Assembly: GCA_963082975.1 (NCBI GenBank)
Contig: OY720350.1
Coordinates: forward strand, 14,478,910 to 14,542,909
Reading direction: 5' to 3'
DNA: 64,000 nt
Source: Labia minor
Lineage: Eukaryota > Arthropoda > Insecta > Dermaptera > Spongiphoridae
Shown here: positions 12,633 through 29,329 of the stretch, one piece after another
Layout of the letters: each line of letters starts with the position of its first letter
Position numbering within the stretch: position 1 is the first letter of the stretch
The notes under the pieces: model-generated
Seen by the model: only the letters and a program-made list of their open reading frames with translations
The model's database searches: none
What the model was told of the DNA's origin: nothing
Made by a program: the position numbers and the translations under genes

Positions 12633-15600
12633 CTTTTTTAAATAGAAATATAAAATTTATGAATTATATATCATTCTTATTTATTTCTTATTCTAAACAC
12701 GAATAAATTCAAATTTCATCGATATCTCAATTATTTTCGTGGATTTCATAGAAAAAACGACATTTTTCATTAAGATTTTAGCGAAAATGCTACTTTTTAA
12801 AAAGAAATATAAAATTTATGAATTATATATCATTCTTATTTATTTCTTATTCTAAACACGAATAAATTCAAATTTCATCGATATCTCAATTATTTTCGTG
12901 GATTTCATAGAAATAAAGACATTTTTCATTAAGATTTTAGCGTAAATGCTACTTTTTAAATAGAAATATAAAATTTATGAATTATATATCATTCTTATTT
13001 ATTTCTTATTCTAAACACGAATAAATTCAAATTTCATCGATATCTCAATTATTTTCGTGGATTTCATAGAAAAAACGACATTTTTCATTAAGATTTTAGC
13101 GAAAATGCTACTTTTTTAAATAGAAATATAAAATTTATGAATTATATATCATTCTTATTTATTTCTTATTCTAAACACGAATAAATTCCAATTTCATCGA
13201 TATCTCAATTATTTTCGTGGATTTCATCGAAAAAACGACATTTTTCATTAAGATTTTAGCGAAAATGCTACTTTTTTAATACAAATATAAAATTTATGAA
13301 TTATATATCATTCTTATTTATTTCTTATTCTAAACACGAATAAATTCCAATTTCATCGATATCTCAATTATATTCGTGGATTTCATAGAAAAAACGACAT
13401 TTTTCATTAAGATTTTAGCGAAAATGCTTCTTTTTTACATAGAAATATAAAAATTATGAATTATATATCATTCTTATTTATTTCTTATTCTAAACACGAA
13501 TAAATTCCAATTTCATCGATATCTCAATTATTTTCGTGGATTTCATCGAAAAAACGACATTTTTCATTAAGATTTTAGCGAAAATGCTACTTTTTTAAAT
13601 AGAAATATAAAATTTATGAATTATATATCATTCTTAATTATTTCTTATTCTAAACACGAATAAATTCAAATTTCATCGATATCTCAATTATTTTCGTGGA
13701 TTTCATAGAAAAAACGACATTTTTCATTAAGATTTTAGCGAAATGCTACTTTTTTAAATAGAAATATAAAATTTATGAATTATATATCATTCTTATTTAT
13801 TTCTTATTCTAAACACGAATAAATTCAAATTTCATCGATATCTCAATTATTTTCGTGGATTTCATCGAAAAAACGACATTTTTCATTAAGATTTTAGCGA
13901 AAATGCTACTTTTTTAAATACAAATATAAAATTTATGAATTATATATCATTCTTATTTATTTCTTATTCTAAGCACGAATAAATTCCAATTTCATCGATA
14001 TCTCAATTATTTTCGTGGATTTCATAGAAAAAAACGACATTTTTCATTAAGATTTTAGCGAAAATGCTACTTTTTAAAAAAGAAATATAAAATTTATGAA
14101 TTATATATCATTCTTATTTATTTCTTATTCTAAACACGAATAAATTCAAATTTCATCGATATCTCAATTATTTTCGTGGATTTCATAGAAATAAAGACAT
14201 TTTTCATTAAGATTTTAGCGTAAATGCTACTTTTTTAATAGAAATATAAAATTTATGAATTATATATCATTCTTATTTATTTCTTATTCTAAACACGAAT
14301 AAATTCAAATTTCATCGATATCTCAATTATTTTCGTGGATTTCATAGAAAAAACGACATTTTTCATTAAGATTTTAGCGAAAATGCTACTTTTTTAAATA
14401 GAAATATAAAATTTATGAATTATATATCATTCTTATTTATTTCTTATTCTAAACACGAATAAATTCCAATTTCATCGATATCTCAATTATTTTCGTGGAT
14501 TTCATCGAAAAAACGACATTTTTCATTAAGATTTTAGCGAAAATGCTACTTTTTTAAATAGAAATATAAAATTTATGAATTATATATCATTCTTATTTAT
14601 TTCTTATTCTAAACACGAATAAATTCCAATTTCATCGATATCTCAATTATTTTCGTGGATTTCATAGAAAAAAACGACATTTTTCATTAAGATTTTAGCG
14701 AAAATGCTACTTTTTTACATAGAAATATAAAAATTATGAATTATATATCATTCTTATTTATTTCTTATTCTAAACACGAATAAATTCAAATTTCATCGAT
14801 ATCTCAATTATTTTCGTGGATTTCATCGAAAAACGACATTTTTCATTAAGATTTTAGCGAAAATGCTACTTTTTTAAATAGAAATATAAAATTTATGAAT
14901 TATATATCATTCTTATTTATTTCTTATTCTAAACACGAATAAATTCCAATTTCATCGATATCTCAATTATTTTCGTGGATTTCATCGAAAAAACGACATT
15001 TTTCATTAAGATTTTAGCGAAAATGCTACTTTTTTAAATAGAAATATAAAATTTATGAATTATATATCATTCTTATTTATTTCTTATTCTAAACACGAAT
15101 AAATTCCAATTTCATCGATATCTCAATTATTTTCGTCGATTTCATAGAAAAAAACGACATTTTTCATTAAGATTTTAGCGAAAATGCTACTTTTTTAAAT
15201 AGAAATATAAAATTTATGAATTATATATCATTCTTATTTATTTCTTATTCTAAACACGAATAAATTCCAATTTCATCGATATCTCAATTATTTTCGTGGA
15301 TTTCATCGAAAAAACGACATTTTTCATTAAGATTTTAGCGAAAATGCTACTTTTTTAAATAGAATATAAAATTTATGAATTATATATCATTCTTATTTAT
15401 TTCTTATTCTAAACACGAATAAATTCCAATTTCATCGATATCTCAATTATTTTCGTGGATTTCATCGAAAAAACGACATTTTTCATTAAGATTTTAGCGA
15501 AAATGTTACTTTTTTAAATAGAAATATAAAATTTATGAATTATATATCATTCTTATTTATTTCTTATTCTAAACACGAATAAATTCAAATTTCATCGATA

Positions 15601-18600
15601 TCTCAATTATTTTCGTGGATTTCATAGAAATAAAGACATTTTTCATTAAGATTTTAGCGAAAATGCTACTTTTTTAAATAGAAATATAAAATTTATGAAT
15701 TATATATCATTCTTATTTATTTCTTATTCTAAGCACGAATAAATTCCAATTTCATCGATATCTCAATTATTTTCGTGGATTTCATAGAAAAAACGACATT
15801 TTTCATTAAGATTTTAGCGAAAATGCTACTTTTTTAAATAGAAATATAAAATTTATGAATTATATATCATTCTTATTTATTTCTTATTCTAAGCACGAAT
15901 AAATTCCAATTTCATCGATATCTCAATTATTTTCGTGGATTTCATAGAAAAAACGACATTTTTCATTAAGATTTTAGCGAAAATGCTACTTTTTTAAATA
16001 GAAATATAAAATTTATGAATTATATATCATTCTTATTTATTTCTTATTCTAAAACACGAATAAAATTCCAATTTCATCGATATCTCAATTATTTTCGTGG
16101 ATTTCATCGAAAAAACGACATTTTTCATAAGATTTTAGCGAAAATGCTACTTTTTTAATAGAAATATAAAATTTATGAATTATATATCATTCTATTTATT
16201 TCTTATTCTAAACACGAATAAATTCAAATTTCATCGATATCTCAATTATTTTCGTGGATTTCATAGAAATAAAGACATTTTTCATTAAGATTTTAGCGTA
16301 AATGCTACTTTTTTAAATAGAAATATAAAATTTATGAATTATATATCATTCTTATTTATTTCTTATTCTAAGCACGAATAAATTCCAATTTCATCGATAT
16401 CTCAATTATTTTCGTGGATTTCATAGAAAAACGACATTTTTCATTAAGATTTTAGCGAAATGCTACTTTTTTAAATAGAAATATAAAAATTATGAATTAT
16501 ATATCATTCTTATTTATTTCTTATTCTAAACACGAATAAATTCAAATTTCATCGATATCTCAATTATTTCGTGGATTTCATAGAAAAAACGACATTTTTC
16601 ATTAAGATTTTAGCGAAAATGCTACTTTTTAAAAAAGAAATATAAAATTTATGAATTATATATTCATTCTTATTTATTTCTTATTCTAAACACGAATAAA
16701 TTCAAATTTCATCGATATCTCAATTATTTTCGTGGATTTCATAGAAATAAAGACATTTTTCATTAAGATTTTAGCGTAAATGCTACTTTTTTAAATAGAA
16801 ATATAAAATTTATGAATTATATATCATTCTTATTTATTTCTTATTCTAAACACGAATAAATTCAAATTTCATCGATATCTCAATTATTTTCGTGGATTTC
16901 ATAGAAAAAACGACATTTTTCATTAAGATTTTAGCGAAAATGCTACTTTTTTAAATAGAAATATAAAATTTATGAATTATATATCATTCTTATTTATTTC
17001 TTATTCTAAACACGAATAAATTCCAATTTCATCGATATCTCAATTATTTTCGTGGATTTCATCGAAAAAAACGACATTTTTCATTAAGATTTTAGCGAAA
17101 ATGCTACTTTTTAAATACAAATATAAAATTTATGAATTATATATCATTCTTATTTATTTCTTATTCTAACACGAATAAATTCCATTTCATCGATATCTCA
17201 ATTATATTCGTGGATTTCATAGAAAAAACGACATTTTTCATTAAGATTTTAGCGAAAATGCTTCTTTTTTACATAGAAATATAAAAATTATGAATTATAT
17301 ATCATTCTTATTTATTTCTTATTCTAAACACGAATAAATTCCAATTTCATCGATATCTCAATTATTTTCGTGGATTTCATCGAAAAAAACGACATTTTTC
17401 ATTAAGATTTTAGCGAAAATGCTACTTTTTTAAATAGAAATATAAAATTTATGAATTATATATCATTCTTAATTATTTCTTATTCTAAACACGAATAAAT
17501 TCAAATTTCATCGATATCTCAATTATTTTCGTGGATTTCATAGAAAAAACGACATTTTTCATTAAGATTTTAGCGAAAATGCTACTTTTAAAAAAGAAAT
17601 ATAAAATTTATGAATTATATATCATTCTTATTTATTTCTTATTCTAAACACGAATAAATTCAAATTTCATCGATATCTCAATTATTTTCGTGGATTTCAT
17701 AGAAATAAAGACATTTTTCATTAAGATTTTAGCGTAAATGCTACTTTTTTAAATAGAAATATAAAATTTATGAATTATATATCATTCTTATTTATTTCTT
17801 ATTCTAAGCACGAATAAATTCCAATTTCATCGATATCTCAATTATTTTCGTGGATTTCATAGAAAAAACGACATTTTTCATTAAGATTTTAGCGAAAATG
17901 CTACTTTTTAAAAAGAAATATAAAATTTATGAATTATATATCATTCTTATTTATTTCTTATTCTAAACACGAATAAATTCAAATTTCATCGATATCTCAA
18001 TTATTTTCGTGGATTTCATAGAAATAAAGACATTTTTCATTAAGATTTTAGCGTAAATGCTACTTTTTTAAATAGAAATATAAAATTTATGAATTATATA
18101 TCATTCTTATTTATTTCTTATTCTAAACACGAATAAATTCAAATTTCATCGATATCTCAATTATTTTCGTGGATTTCATAGAAAAAACGACATTTTTCAT
18201 TAAGATTTAGCGAAAATGCTACTTTTTAAATAGAAATATAAATTTAAGAATTATATATCATTCTTATTTATTTCTTATTCTAAAACACGAATAAATTCCA
18301 ATTTCATCGATATCTCAATTATTTTCGTGGATTTCATCGAAAAAACGACATTTTTCATTAAGATTTTAGCGAAAATGCTACTTTTTTAAATACAAATATA
18401 AAATTTATGAATTATATATCATTCTTATTTATTTCTTATTCTAAACACGAATAAATTCCAATTTCATCGATATCTCAATTATTTTCGTGGATTTCATAGA
18501 AAAAACGACATTTTTCATTAAGATTTTAGCGAAAATGCTACTTTTTTACATAGAAATATAAAAATTATGAATTATATATCATTCTTATTTATTTCTTATT

Positions 18601-21600
18601 CTAAACACGAATAAATTCAAATTTCATCGATATCTCAATTATTTTCGTGGATTTCATCGAAAAAACGACATTTTTCATTAAGATTTTAGCGAAAATGCTA
18701 CTTTTTTAAATAGAAATATAAAATTTATGAATTATATATCATTCTTATTTATTTCTTATTCTAAACACGAATAAATTCAAATTCATCGATATCTCAATTA
18801 TTTTCGTGGATTTCATCGAAAAAACGACATTTTTCATAAGATTTTAGCGAAAATGCCTACTTTTTTAAATAGAAATATAAAATTTATGATTATATATCAT
18901 TCTTATTTATTTCTTATTCTAAACACGAATAAATTCAAATTTCATCGATATCTCAATTATTTTCGTGGATTTCATAGAAAAAACGACATTTTTCATTAAG
19001 ATTTTAGCGAAAATGCTACTTTTTAAAAAAGAAATATAAAATTTATGAATTATATATCATTCTTATTTATTTCTTATTCTAAACACGAATAAATTCAAAT
19101 TTCATCGATATCTCAATTATTTTCGTGGATTTCATAGAAATAAAGACATTTTTCATTAAGATTTTAGCGTAAATGCTACTTTTTTAAATAGAAATATAAA
19201 ATTTATGAATTATATATCATTCTTATTTATTTCTTATTCTAAGCACGAATAAATTCCAATTTCATCGATATCTCAATTATTTTCGTGGATTTCATAGAAA
19301 AAACGACATTTTTCATTAAGATTTTAGCGAAAATGCTACTTTTTAAAAAAGAAATATAAAATTTATGAATTATATATCATTCTTATTTATTTCTTATTCT
19401 AAACACGAATAAATTCAAATTTCATCGATATCTCAATTATTTTCGTGGATTTCATAGAAATAAAGACATTTTTCATTAAGATTTTAGCGTAAATGCTACT
19501 TTTTTAAATAGAAATATAAAATTTATGAATTATATATCATTCTTATTTATTTCTTATTCTAAACACGAATAAATTCCAATTTCATCGATATCTCAATTAT
19601 TTTCGTGGATTTCATCGAAAAAACGACATTTTTCATTAAGATTTTAGCGAAAATGCTACTTTTTTAAATAGAAATATAAAATTTATGAATTATATATCAT
19701 TCTTATTTATTTCTTATTCTAAACACGAATAAATTCAAATTTCATCGATATCTCAATTATTTTCGTGGATTTCATCGAAAAAACGACATTTTTCATTAAG
19801 ATTTTAGCGAAAATGCTACTTTTTTAAATACAAATATAAAATTTATGAATTATATATCATTCTTATTTATTTCTTATTCTAAGCACGAATAAATTCCAAT
19901 TTCATCGATATTTCAATTATTTTCGTGGATTTCATAGAAAAAACGACATTTTTCATTAAGATTTTAGCGAAAATGCTACTTTTTTAAATAGAAATATAAA
20001 ATTTATGAATTATATATCATTCTTATTTATTTCTTATTCTAAACACGAATAAATTCAAATTTCATCGATACCTCAATTATTTTCGTGGATTTCATAGAAA
20101 AAACGACATTTTTCATTAAGATTTTAGCGAAAATGCTACTTTTTAAAAAAGAAATATAAAATTTATGAATTATATATCATTCTTATTTATTTCTTATTCT
20201 AAACACGAATAAATTCAAATTTCATCGATATCTCAATTATTTTCGTGGATTTCATAGAAATAAAGACATTTTTCATTAAGATTTTAGAGTAAATGCTACT
20301 TTTTTAAATAGAAATATAAAATTTATGAATTATATATCATTCTTATTTATTTCTTATTCTAAACACGAATAAATTCCAATTTCATCGATATCTCAATTAT
20401 TTTCGTGGATTTCATCGAAAAAACGACATTTTTCATTAAGATTTTAGCGAAAATGCTACTTTTTTAAATAGAAATATAAAATTTATGAATTATATATCAT
20501 TCTTATTTATTTCTTATTCTAAACACGAATAAATTCAAATTTCATCGATATCTCAATTATTTTCGTGGATTTCATAGAAATAAAGACATTTTTCATTAAG
20601 ATTTTAGCGAAAATGCTACTTTTTTAAATAGAAATATAAAATTTATGAATTATATATCATTCTTATTTATTTCTTATTCTAAACACGAATAAATTCAAAT
20701 TTCATCGATATCTCAATTATTTTCGTGGATTTCATAGAAAAAACGACATTTTTCATTAAGATTTTAGCGAAAATGCTACTTTTTTAAATAGAAATATAAA
20801 ATTTATGAATTATATATCATTCTTATTTATTTCTTATTCTAAACACGAATAAATTCAAATTTCATCGATATCTCAATTATTTTCGTGGATTTCATCGAAA
20901 AAACGACATTTTTCATTAAGATTTTAGCGAAAATGCTACTTTTTTAAATAGAAATATAAAATTTATGAATTATATATCATTCTTATTTATTTCTTATTCT
21001 AAACACGAATAAATTCAAATTTCATCGATATCTCAATTATTTTCGTGGATTTCATAGAAAAAACGACATTTTTCATTAAGATTTTAGCGAAAATGCTACT
21101 TTTTAAAAAAGAAATATAAAATTTATGAATTATATATCATTCTTATTTATTTCTTATTCTAAACACGAATAAATTCAAATTTCATCGATATCTCAATTAT
21201 TTTCGTGGATTTCATAGAAATAAAGACATTTTTCATTAAGATTTTAGCGTAAATGCTACTTTTTTAAATAGAAATATAAAATTTATGAATTATATATCAT
21301 TCTTATTTATTTCTTATTCTAAGCACGAATAAATTCCAATTTCATCGATATCTCAATTATTTTCGTGGATTTCATAGAAAAAACGACATTTTTCATTAAG
21401 ATTTTAGCGAAAATGCTACTTTTTAAAAAAGAAATATAAAATTTATGAATTATATATCATTCTTATTTATTTCTTATTCTAAACACGAATAAATTCAAAT
21501 TTCATCGATATCTCAATTATTTTCGTGGATTTCATAGAAATAAAGACATTTTTCATTAAGATTTTAGAGTAAATGCTACTTTTTTAAATAGAAATATAAA

Positions 21601-24600
21601 ATTTATGAATTATATATCATTCTTATTTATTTCTTATTCTAAACACGAATAAATTCCAATTTCATCGATATCTCAATTATTTTCGTGGATTTCATCGAAA
21701 AAACGACATTTTTCATTAAGATTTTAGCGAAAATGCTACTTTTTTAAATAGAAATATAAAATTTATGAATTATATATCATTCTTATTTATTTCTTATTCT
21801 AAACACAAATAAATTCAAATTTCATCGATATCTCAATTATTTTCGTGGATTTCATAGAAATAAAGACATTTTTCATTAAGATTTTAGCGAAAATGCTACT
21901 TTTTTAAATAGAAATATAAAATTTATGAATTATATATCATTCTTATTTATTTCTTATTCTAAACACGAATAAATTCAAATTTCATCGATATCTCAATTAT
22001 TTTCGTGGATTTCATAGAAAAAACGACATTTTTCATTAAGATTTTAGCGAAAATGCTACTTTTTAAAAAAGAAATATAAAATTTATGAATTATATATCAT
22101 TCTTATTTATTTCTTATTCTAAACACGAATAAATTCAAATTTCATCGATATCTCAATTATTTTCGTGGATTTCATAGAAATAAAGACATTTTTCATTAAG
22201 ATTTTAGCGTAAATGCTACTTTTTTAAATAGAAATATAAAATTTATGAATTATATATCATTCTTATTTATTTCTTATTCTAAGCACGAATAAATTCCAAT
22301 TTCATCGATATCTCAATTATTTTCGTGGATTTCATAGAAAAAACGACATTTTTCATTAAGATTTTAGCGAAAATGCTACTTTTTTAAATAGAAATATAAA
22401 ATTTATGAATTATATATCATTCTTATTTATTTCTTATTCTAACACGAATAAATTCCAATTTCATCGATATCTCAATTATTTTCGTGGATTTCATAGAAAA
22501 AACGACATTTTTCATTAAGATTTTAGCGAAAATGCTACTTTTTTAAATAGAAATATAAAATTTATGAATTATATATCATTCTTATTTATTTCTTATTCTA
22601 AACACGAATAAATTCAAATTTCATCGATATCTCAATTATTTTCGTGGATTTCATAGAAAAAACGACATTTTTCATTAAGATTTTAGCGAAAATGCTACTT
22701 TTTAAAAAGAAATATAAAATTTATGAATTATATATCATTCTTATTTATTTCTTATTCTAAACACGAATAAATTCCAATTTCATCGATATCTCAATTATTT
22801 TCGTGGATTTCATCGAAAAAACGACATTTTTCATTAAGATTTTAGCGAAAATGCTACTTTTTAAATAGAAATATAAAATTTATGAATTATATATCATTCT
22901 TATTTATTTCTTATTCTAAACACGAATAAATTCAAATTTCATCGATATCTCAATTATTTTCGTGGATTTCATCGAAAAAACGACATTTTTCATTAAGATT
23001 TTAGCGAAAATGCTACTTTTTTAAATACAAATATAAAATTTATGAATTATATATCATTCTTATTTATTTCTTATTCTAAGCACGAATAAATTCCAATTTC
23101 ATCGATATTTCAATTATTTTCGTGGATTTCATAGAAAAAACGACATTTTTCATTAAGATTTTAGCGAAAATGCTACTTTTTTAAATAGAAATATAAAATT
23201 TATGAATTATATATCATTCTTATTTATTTCTTATTCTAAACACGAATAAATTCAAATTTCATCGATACCTCAATTATTTTCGTGGATTTCATAGAAAAAC
23301 GACATTTTTCATTAAGATTTTAGCGAAAATGCTACTTTTTAAAAAGAAATATAAAATTTATGAATTATATATCATTCTTATTTATTTCTTATTCTAAACA
23401 CGAATAAATTCAAATTTCATCGATATCTCAATTATTTTCGTGGATTTCATAGAAATAAAGACATTTTTCATTAAGATTTTAGCGTAAATGCTACTTTTTA
23501 AATAGAAATATAAAATTTATGAATTATATATCATTCTTATTTATTTCTTATTCTAAACACGAATAAATTCCAATTTCATCGATATCTCAATTATTTTCGT
23601 GGATTTCATCGAAAAAACGACATTTTTCATTAAGATTTTAGCGAAAATGCTACTTTTTAAATAGAAATATAAAATTTATGAATTATATATCATTCTTATT
23701 TATTTCTTATTCTAAACACGAATAAATTCAAATTTCATCGATATCTCAATTATTTTCGTGGATTTCATCGAAAAAACGACATTTTTCATTAAGATTTTAG
23801 CGAAATGCTACTTTTTTAAATACAAATATAAAATTTATGAATTATATATCATTCTTATTTATTTCTTATTCTAAGCACGAATAAATTCCAATTTCATCGA
23901 TATTTCAATTATTTTCGTGGATTTCATAGAAAAAACGACATTTTTCATTAAGATTTTAGCGAAAATGCTACTTTTTAAATAGAAATATAAAATTTATGAA
24001 TTATATATCATTCTTATTTATTTCTTATTCTAAACACGAATAAATTCAAATTTCATCGATACCTCAATTATTTTCGTGGATTTCATAGAAAAAACGACAT
24101 TTTTCATTAAGATTTTAGCGAAAATGCTACTTTTTAAAAAAGAAATATAAAATTTATGAATTATATATCATTCTTATTTATTTCTTATTCTAAACACGAA
24201 TAAATTCAAATTTCATCGATATCTCAATTATTTTCGTGGATTTCATAGAAATAAAGACATTTTTCATTAAGATTTTAGAGTAAATGCTACTTTTTTAAAT
24301 AGAAATATAAAATTTATGAATTATATATCATTCTTATTTATTTCTTATTCTAAACACGAATAAATTCCAATTTCATCGATATCTCAATTATTTTCGTGGA
24401 TTTCATCGAAAAAACGACATTTTTCATTAAGATTTTAGCGAAAATGCTACTTTTTTAAATAGAAATATAAAATTTATGAATTATATATCATTCTTATTTA
24501 TTTCTTATTCTAAACACAAATAAATTCAAATTTCATCGATATCTCAATTATTTTCGTGGATTTCATAGAAATAAAGACATTTTTCATTAAGATTTTAGCG

Positions 24601-27600
24601 AAAATGCTACTTTTTTAAATAGAAATATAAAATTTATGAATTATATATCATTCTTATTTATTTCTTATTCTAAACACGAATAAATTCAATTTCATCGATA
24701 TCTCAATTATTTTCGTGGATTTCATAGAAAAAAACGACATTTTTCATTAAGATTTTAGCGAAAATGCTACTTTTTAAAAAAGAAATATAAAATTTATGAA
24801 TTATATATCATTCTTATTTATTTCTTATTCTAAACACGAATAAATTCAAATTTCATCGATATCTCAATTATTTTCGTGGATTTCATAGAAATAAAGACAT
24901 TTTTCATTAAGATTTTAGCGTAAATGCTACTTTTTTAAATAGAAATATAAAATTTATGAATTATATATCATTCTTATTTATTTCTTATTCTAAGCACGAA
25001 TAAATTCCAATTTCATCGATATCTCAATTATTTTCGTGGATTTCATAGAAAAAACGACATTTTTCATTAAGATTTTAGCGAAAATGCTACTTTTTTAAAT
25101 AGAAATATAAAATTTATGAATTATATATCATTCTTATTTATTTCTTATTCTAAACACGAATAAATTCCAATTTCATCGATATCTCAATTATTTTCGTGGA
25201 TTCATAGAAAAAACGACATTTTTCATTAAGATTTTAGCGAAAATGCTACTTTTTAAATAGAAATATAAATTTATGAATTATATATCATTCTTATTTATTT
25301 CTTATTCTAAACACGAATAAATTCAAATTTCATCGATATCTCAATTATTTTCGTGGATTTCATAGAAAAAACGACATTTTTCATTAAGATTTTAGCGAAA
25401 ATGCTACTTTTTAAAAAAGAAATATAAAATTTATGAATTATATAATCATTCTTATTTATTTCTTATTCTAAACACGAATAAATTCCAATTTAATCGATAT
25501 CTCAATTATTTTCGTGGATTTCATCGAAAAAACGACATTTTTCATTAAGATTTTAGCGAAAATGCTACTTTTTAAATAGAAATATAAAATTTATGAATTA
25601 TATATCATTCTTATTTATTTCTTATTCTAAACACGAATAAATTCAAATTTCATCGATATCTCAATTATTTTCGTGGATTTCATCGAAAAAACGACATTTT
25701 TCATTAAGATTTAGCGAAAATGCTACTTTTTAAATACAAATATAAAATTTATGAATTATATATCATTCTTATTTATTTCTTATTCTAAGCACGAATAAAT
25801 TCCAATTTCATCGATATTTCAATTATTTTCGTGGATTTCATAGAAAAAACGACATTTTTCATTAAGATTTTAGCGAAAATGCTACTTTTTTAATAGAAAT
25901 ATAAAATTTATGAATTATATATCATTCTTATTTATTTCTTATTCTAAACACGAATAAATTCAAATTTCATCGATACCTCAATTATTTTCGTGGATTTCAT
26001 AGAAAAAACGACATTTTTCATTAAGATTTTAGCGAAAATGCTACTTTTAAAAAAGAAATATAAAATTTATGAATTATATAGTCATTCTTATTTATTTCTT
26101 ATTCTAAACACGAATAAATTCAAATTTCATCGATATCTCAATTATTTTCGTGGATTTCATAGAAATAAAGACATTTTTCATTAAGATTTTAGCGTAAATG
26201 CTACTTTTTTAAATAGAAATATAAAATTTATGAATTATATATCATTCTTATTTATTTCTTATTCTAAACACGAATAAATTCCAATTTCATCGATATCTCA
26301 ATTATTTTCGTGGATTTCATAGAAAAAACGACATTTTTCATTAAGATTTTAGCGAAAATGCTACTTTTTTAAATAGAAATATAAAATTTATGAATTATAT
26401 ATCATTCTTATTTATTTCTTATTCTAAACACGAATAAATTCCAATTTCATCGATATCTCAATTATTTTCGTGGATTTCATAGAAAAAACGACATTTTTCA
26501 TTAAGATTTTAGCGAAAATGCTACTTTTTTAAATAGAAATATAAAATTTATGAATTATATATCATTCTTATTTATTTCTTATTCTAAACACGAATAATTC
26601 AAATTTCATCGATATCTCAATTATTTTCGTGGATTTCATAGAAAAAAACGACATTTTTCATTAAGATTTTAGCGAAAATGCTACTTTTTAAAAAGAAATA
26701 TAAAATTTATGAATTATTATCATTCTTATTTATTTCTTATTCTAAACACGAATAAATTCAAATTTCATCGATATCTCAATTATTTTCGTGGATTTCATAG
26801 AAATAAAGACATTTTTCATTAAGATTTTAGCGTAAATGCTACTTTTTTAAATAGAAATATAAAATTTATGAATTATGTATCATTCTTATTTATTTCTTAT
26901 TCTAAACACGAATAAATTCCAATTTCATCGATATCTCAATTATTTTCGTCGATTTCATAGAAAAAACGACATTTTTCATTAAGATTTTAGCGAAAATGCT
27001 ACTTTTTAAATAGAAATATAAAATTTATGAATTATATATCATTCTTATTTATTTCTTATTCTAAACACGAATAAATTCCAATTTCATCGATATCTCAATT
27101 ATTTTCGTGGATTTCATCGAAAAAACGACATTTTTCATTAAGATTTTAGCGAAAATGTTACTTTTTTAAATAGAATATAAAATTTATGAATTATATATCA
27201 TTCTTATTTATTTCTTATTCTAAACACGAATAAATTCAAATTTCATCGATATCTCAATTATTTTCGTGGATTTCATAGAAATAAAGACATTTTTCATTAA
27301 GATTTTAGCGAAAATGCTACTTTTTTAAATAGAAATATAAAATTTATGAATTATATATCATTCTTATTTATTTCTTATTCTAAGCACGAATAAATTCCAA
27401 TTTCATCGATATCTCAATTATTTTCGTGGATTTCATAGAAAAAACGACATTTTTCATTAAGATTTTAGCGAAAATGCTACTTTTTTAAATAGAAATATAA
27501 AATTTATGAATTATATATCATTCTTATTTATTTCTTATTCTAAGCACGAATAAATTCCAATTTCATCGATATCTCAATTATTTTCGTGGATTTCATAGAA

Positions 27601-29306
27601 AAAACGACATTTTTCATTAAGATTTTAGCGAAAATGCTACTTTTTAAATAGAAATATAAAATTTATGAATTATATATCATTCTTATTTATTTCTTATTCT
27701 AAACACGAATAAATTCCAATTTCATCGATATCTCAATTATTTTCGTGGATTTCATCGAAAAAACGACATTTTTCATTAAGATTTTAGCGAAAATGCTACT
27801 TTTTTAAATAGAAATATAAAATTTATGAATTATATATCATTATTATTTATTTCTTATTCTAAACACGAATAAATTCAAATTTCATCGATATCTCAATTAT
27901 TTTCGTGGATTTCATAGAAATAAAGACATTTTTCATTAAGATTTTAGCGTAAATGCTACTTTTTTAAATAGAAATATAAAATTTATGAATTATATATCAT
28001 TCTTATTTATTTCTTATTCTAAGCACGAATAAATTCCAATTTCATCGATATCTCAATTATTTTCGTGGATTTCATAGAAAAAACGACATTTTCATTAAGA
28101 TTTTACCGAAAATGCTACTTTTTTAAATAGAAATATAAAAATTATGAATTATATATCATTCTTATTTATTTCTTATTCTAAACACGAATAAATTCCAATT
28201 TCATCGATATCTCAATTATTTTCGTGGATTTCATCGAAAAAACGACATTTTTCATTAAGATTTTAGCGAAAATGCTACTTTTTTAAATAGAAATATAAAA
28301 TTTATGAATTATATATCATTCTTATTTATTTCTTATTCTAAACACGAATAAATTCCAATTTCATCGATATCTCAATTATTTTCGTGGATTTCATCGAAAA
28401 AACGACATTTTTCATTAAGATTTTAGCGAAAATGCTACTTTTTTAAATAGAAATATAAAATTTATGAATTATATATCATTCTTATTTATTTCTTATTCTA
28501 AACACGAATAAATTCAAATTTCATCGATATCTCAATTATTTCGTGGATTTCATAGAAATAAAGACATTTTTCATTAAGATTTTAGCGTAAATGCTACTTT
28601 TTTAAATAGAAATATAAAATTTATGAATTATATATCATTCTTATTTATTTCTTATTCTAAGCACGAATAAATTCCAATTTCATCGATATCTCAATTATTT
28701 TCGTGGATTTCATAGAAAAAAACGACATTTTTCATTAAGATTTTACCGAAAATGCTACTTTTTTAAATAGAAATATAAAAATTATGAATTATATATCATT
28801 CTTATTTATTTCTTATTCTAAACACGAATAAATTCCAATTTCATCGATATCTCAATTATTTTCGTGGATTTCATCGAAAAAACGACATTTTTCATTAAGA
28901 TTTTAGCGAAAATGCTACTTTTTTAAATAGAAATATAAAATTTATGAATTATATATCATTCTTATTTATTTCTTATTCTAAACACGAATAAATTCCAATT
29001 TCATCGATATCTCAATTATTTTCGTGGATTTCATCGAAAAAACGACATTTTTCATTAAGATTTTAGCGAAAATGCTACTTTTTTAAATAGAAATATAAAA
29101 TTTATGAATTATATATCATTCTTATTTATTTCTTATTCTAAACACGAATAAATTCCAATTTCATCGATATCTCAATTATTTTCGTGGATTTCATAGAAAT
29201 AAAGACATTTTTCATTAAGATTTTAGCGTAAATGCTACTTTTTTAAATAGAAATATAAAATTTATGAATTATATATCATTCTTATTTATTTCTTATTCTA
29301 AGCACG

Positions 29307-29329
29307 GAATAAAACTTATTCTAAGCACG
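29307..29329. repeat. 23-bp insertion inside a monomer
   Basis: The spacing between TTTTACCG markers near 28746 and 29409 is 663 instead of 640 bp. The extra 23 bases partly repeat TTATTCTAAGCACG and add a novel ATAAAAC stretch. It is the only insertion this large that I saw in the array. Confidence 0.8.

Noticed and set aside
12330-12645. ORFs spanning the N gap
   Set aside because: They exist only because N is translated as unknown residues; the flanks are satellite.
25990-26184. 64-aa ORF in the satellite
   Set aside because: It arises where single-base indels remove stops from the monomer, and has no protein-like composition.
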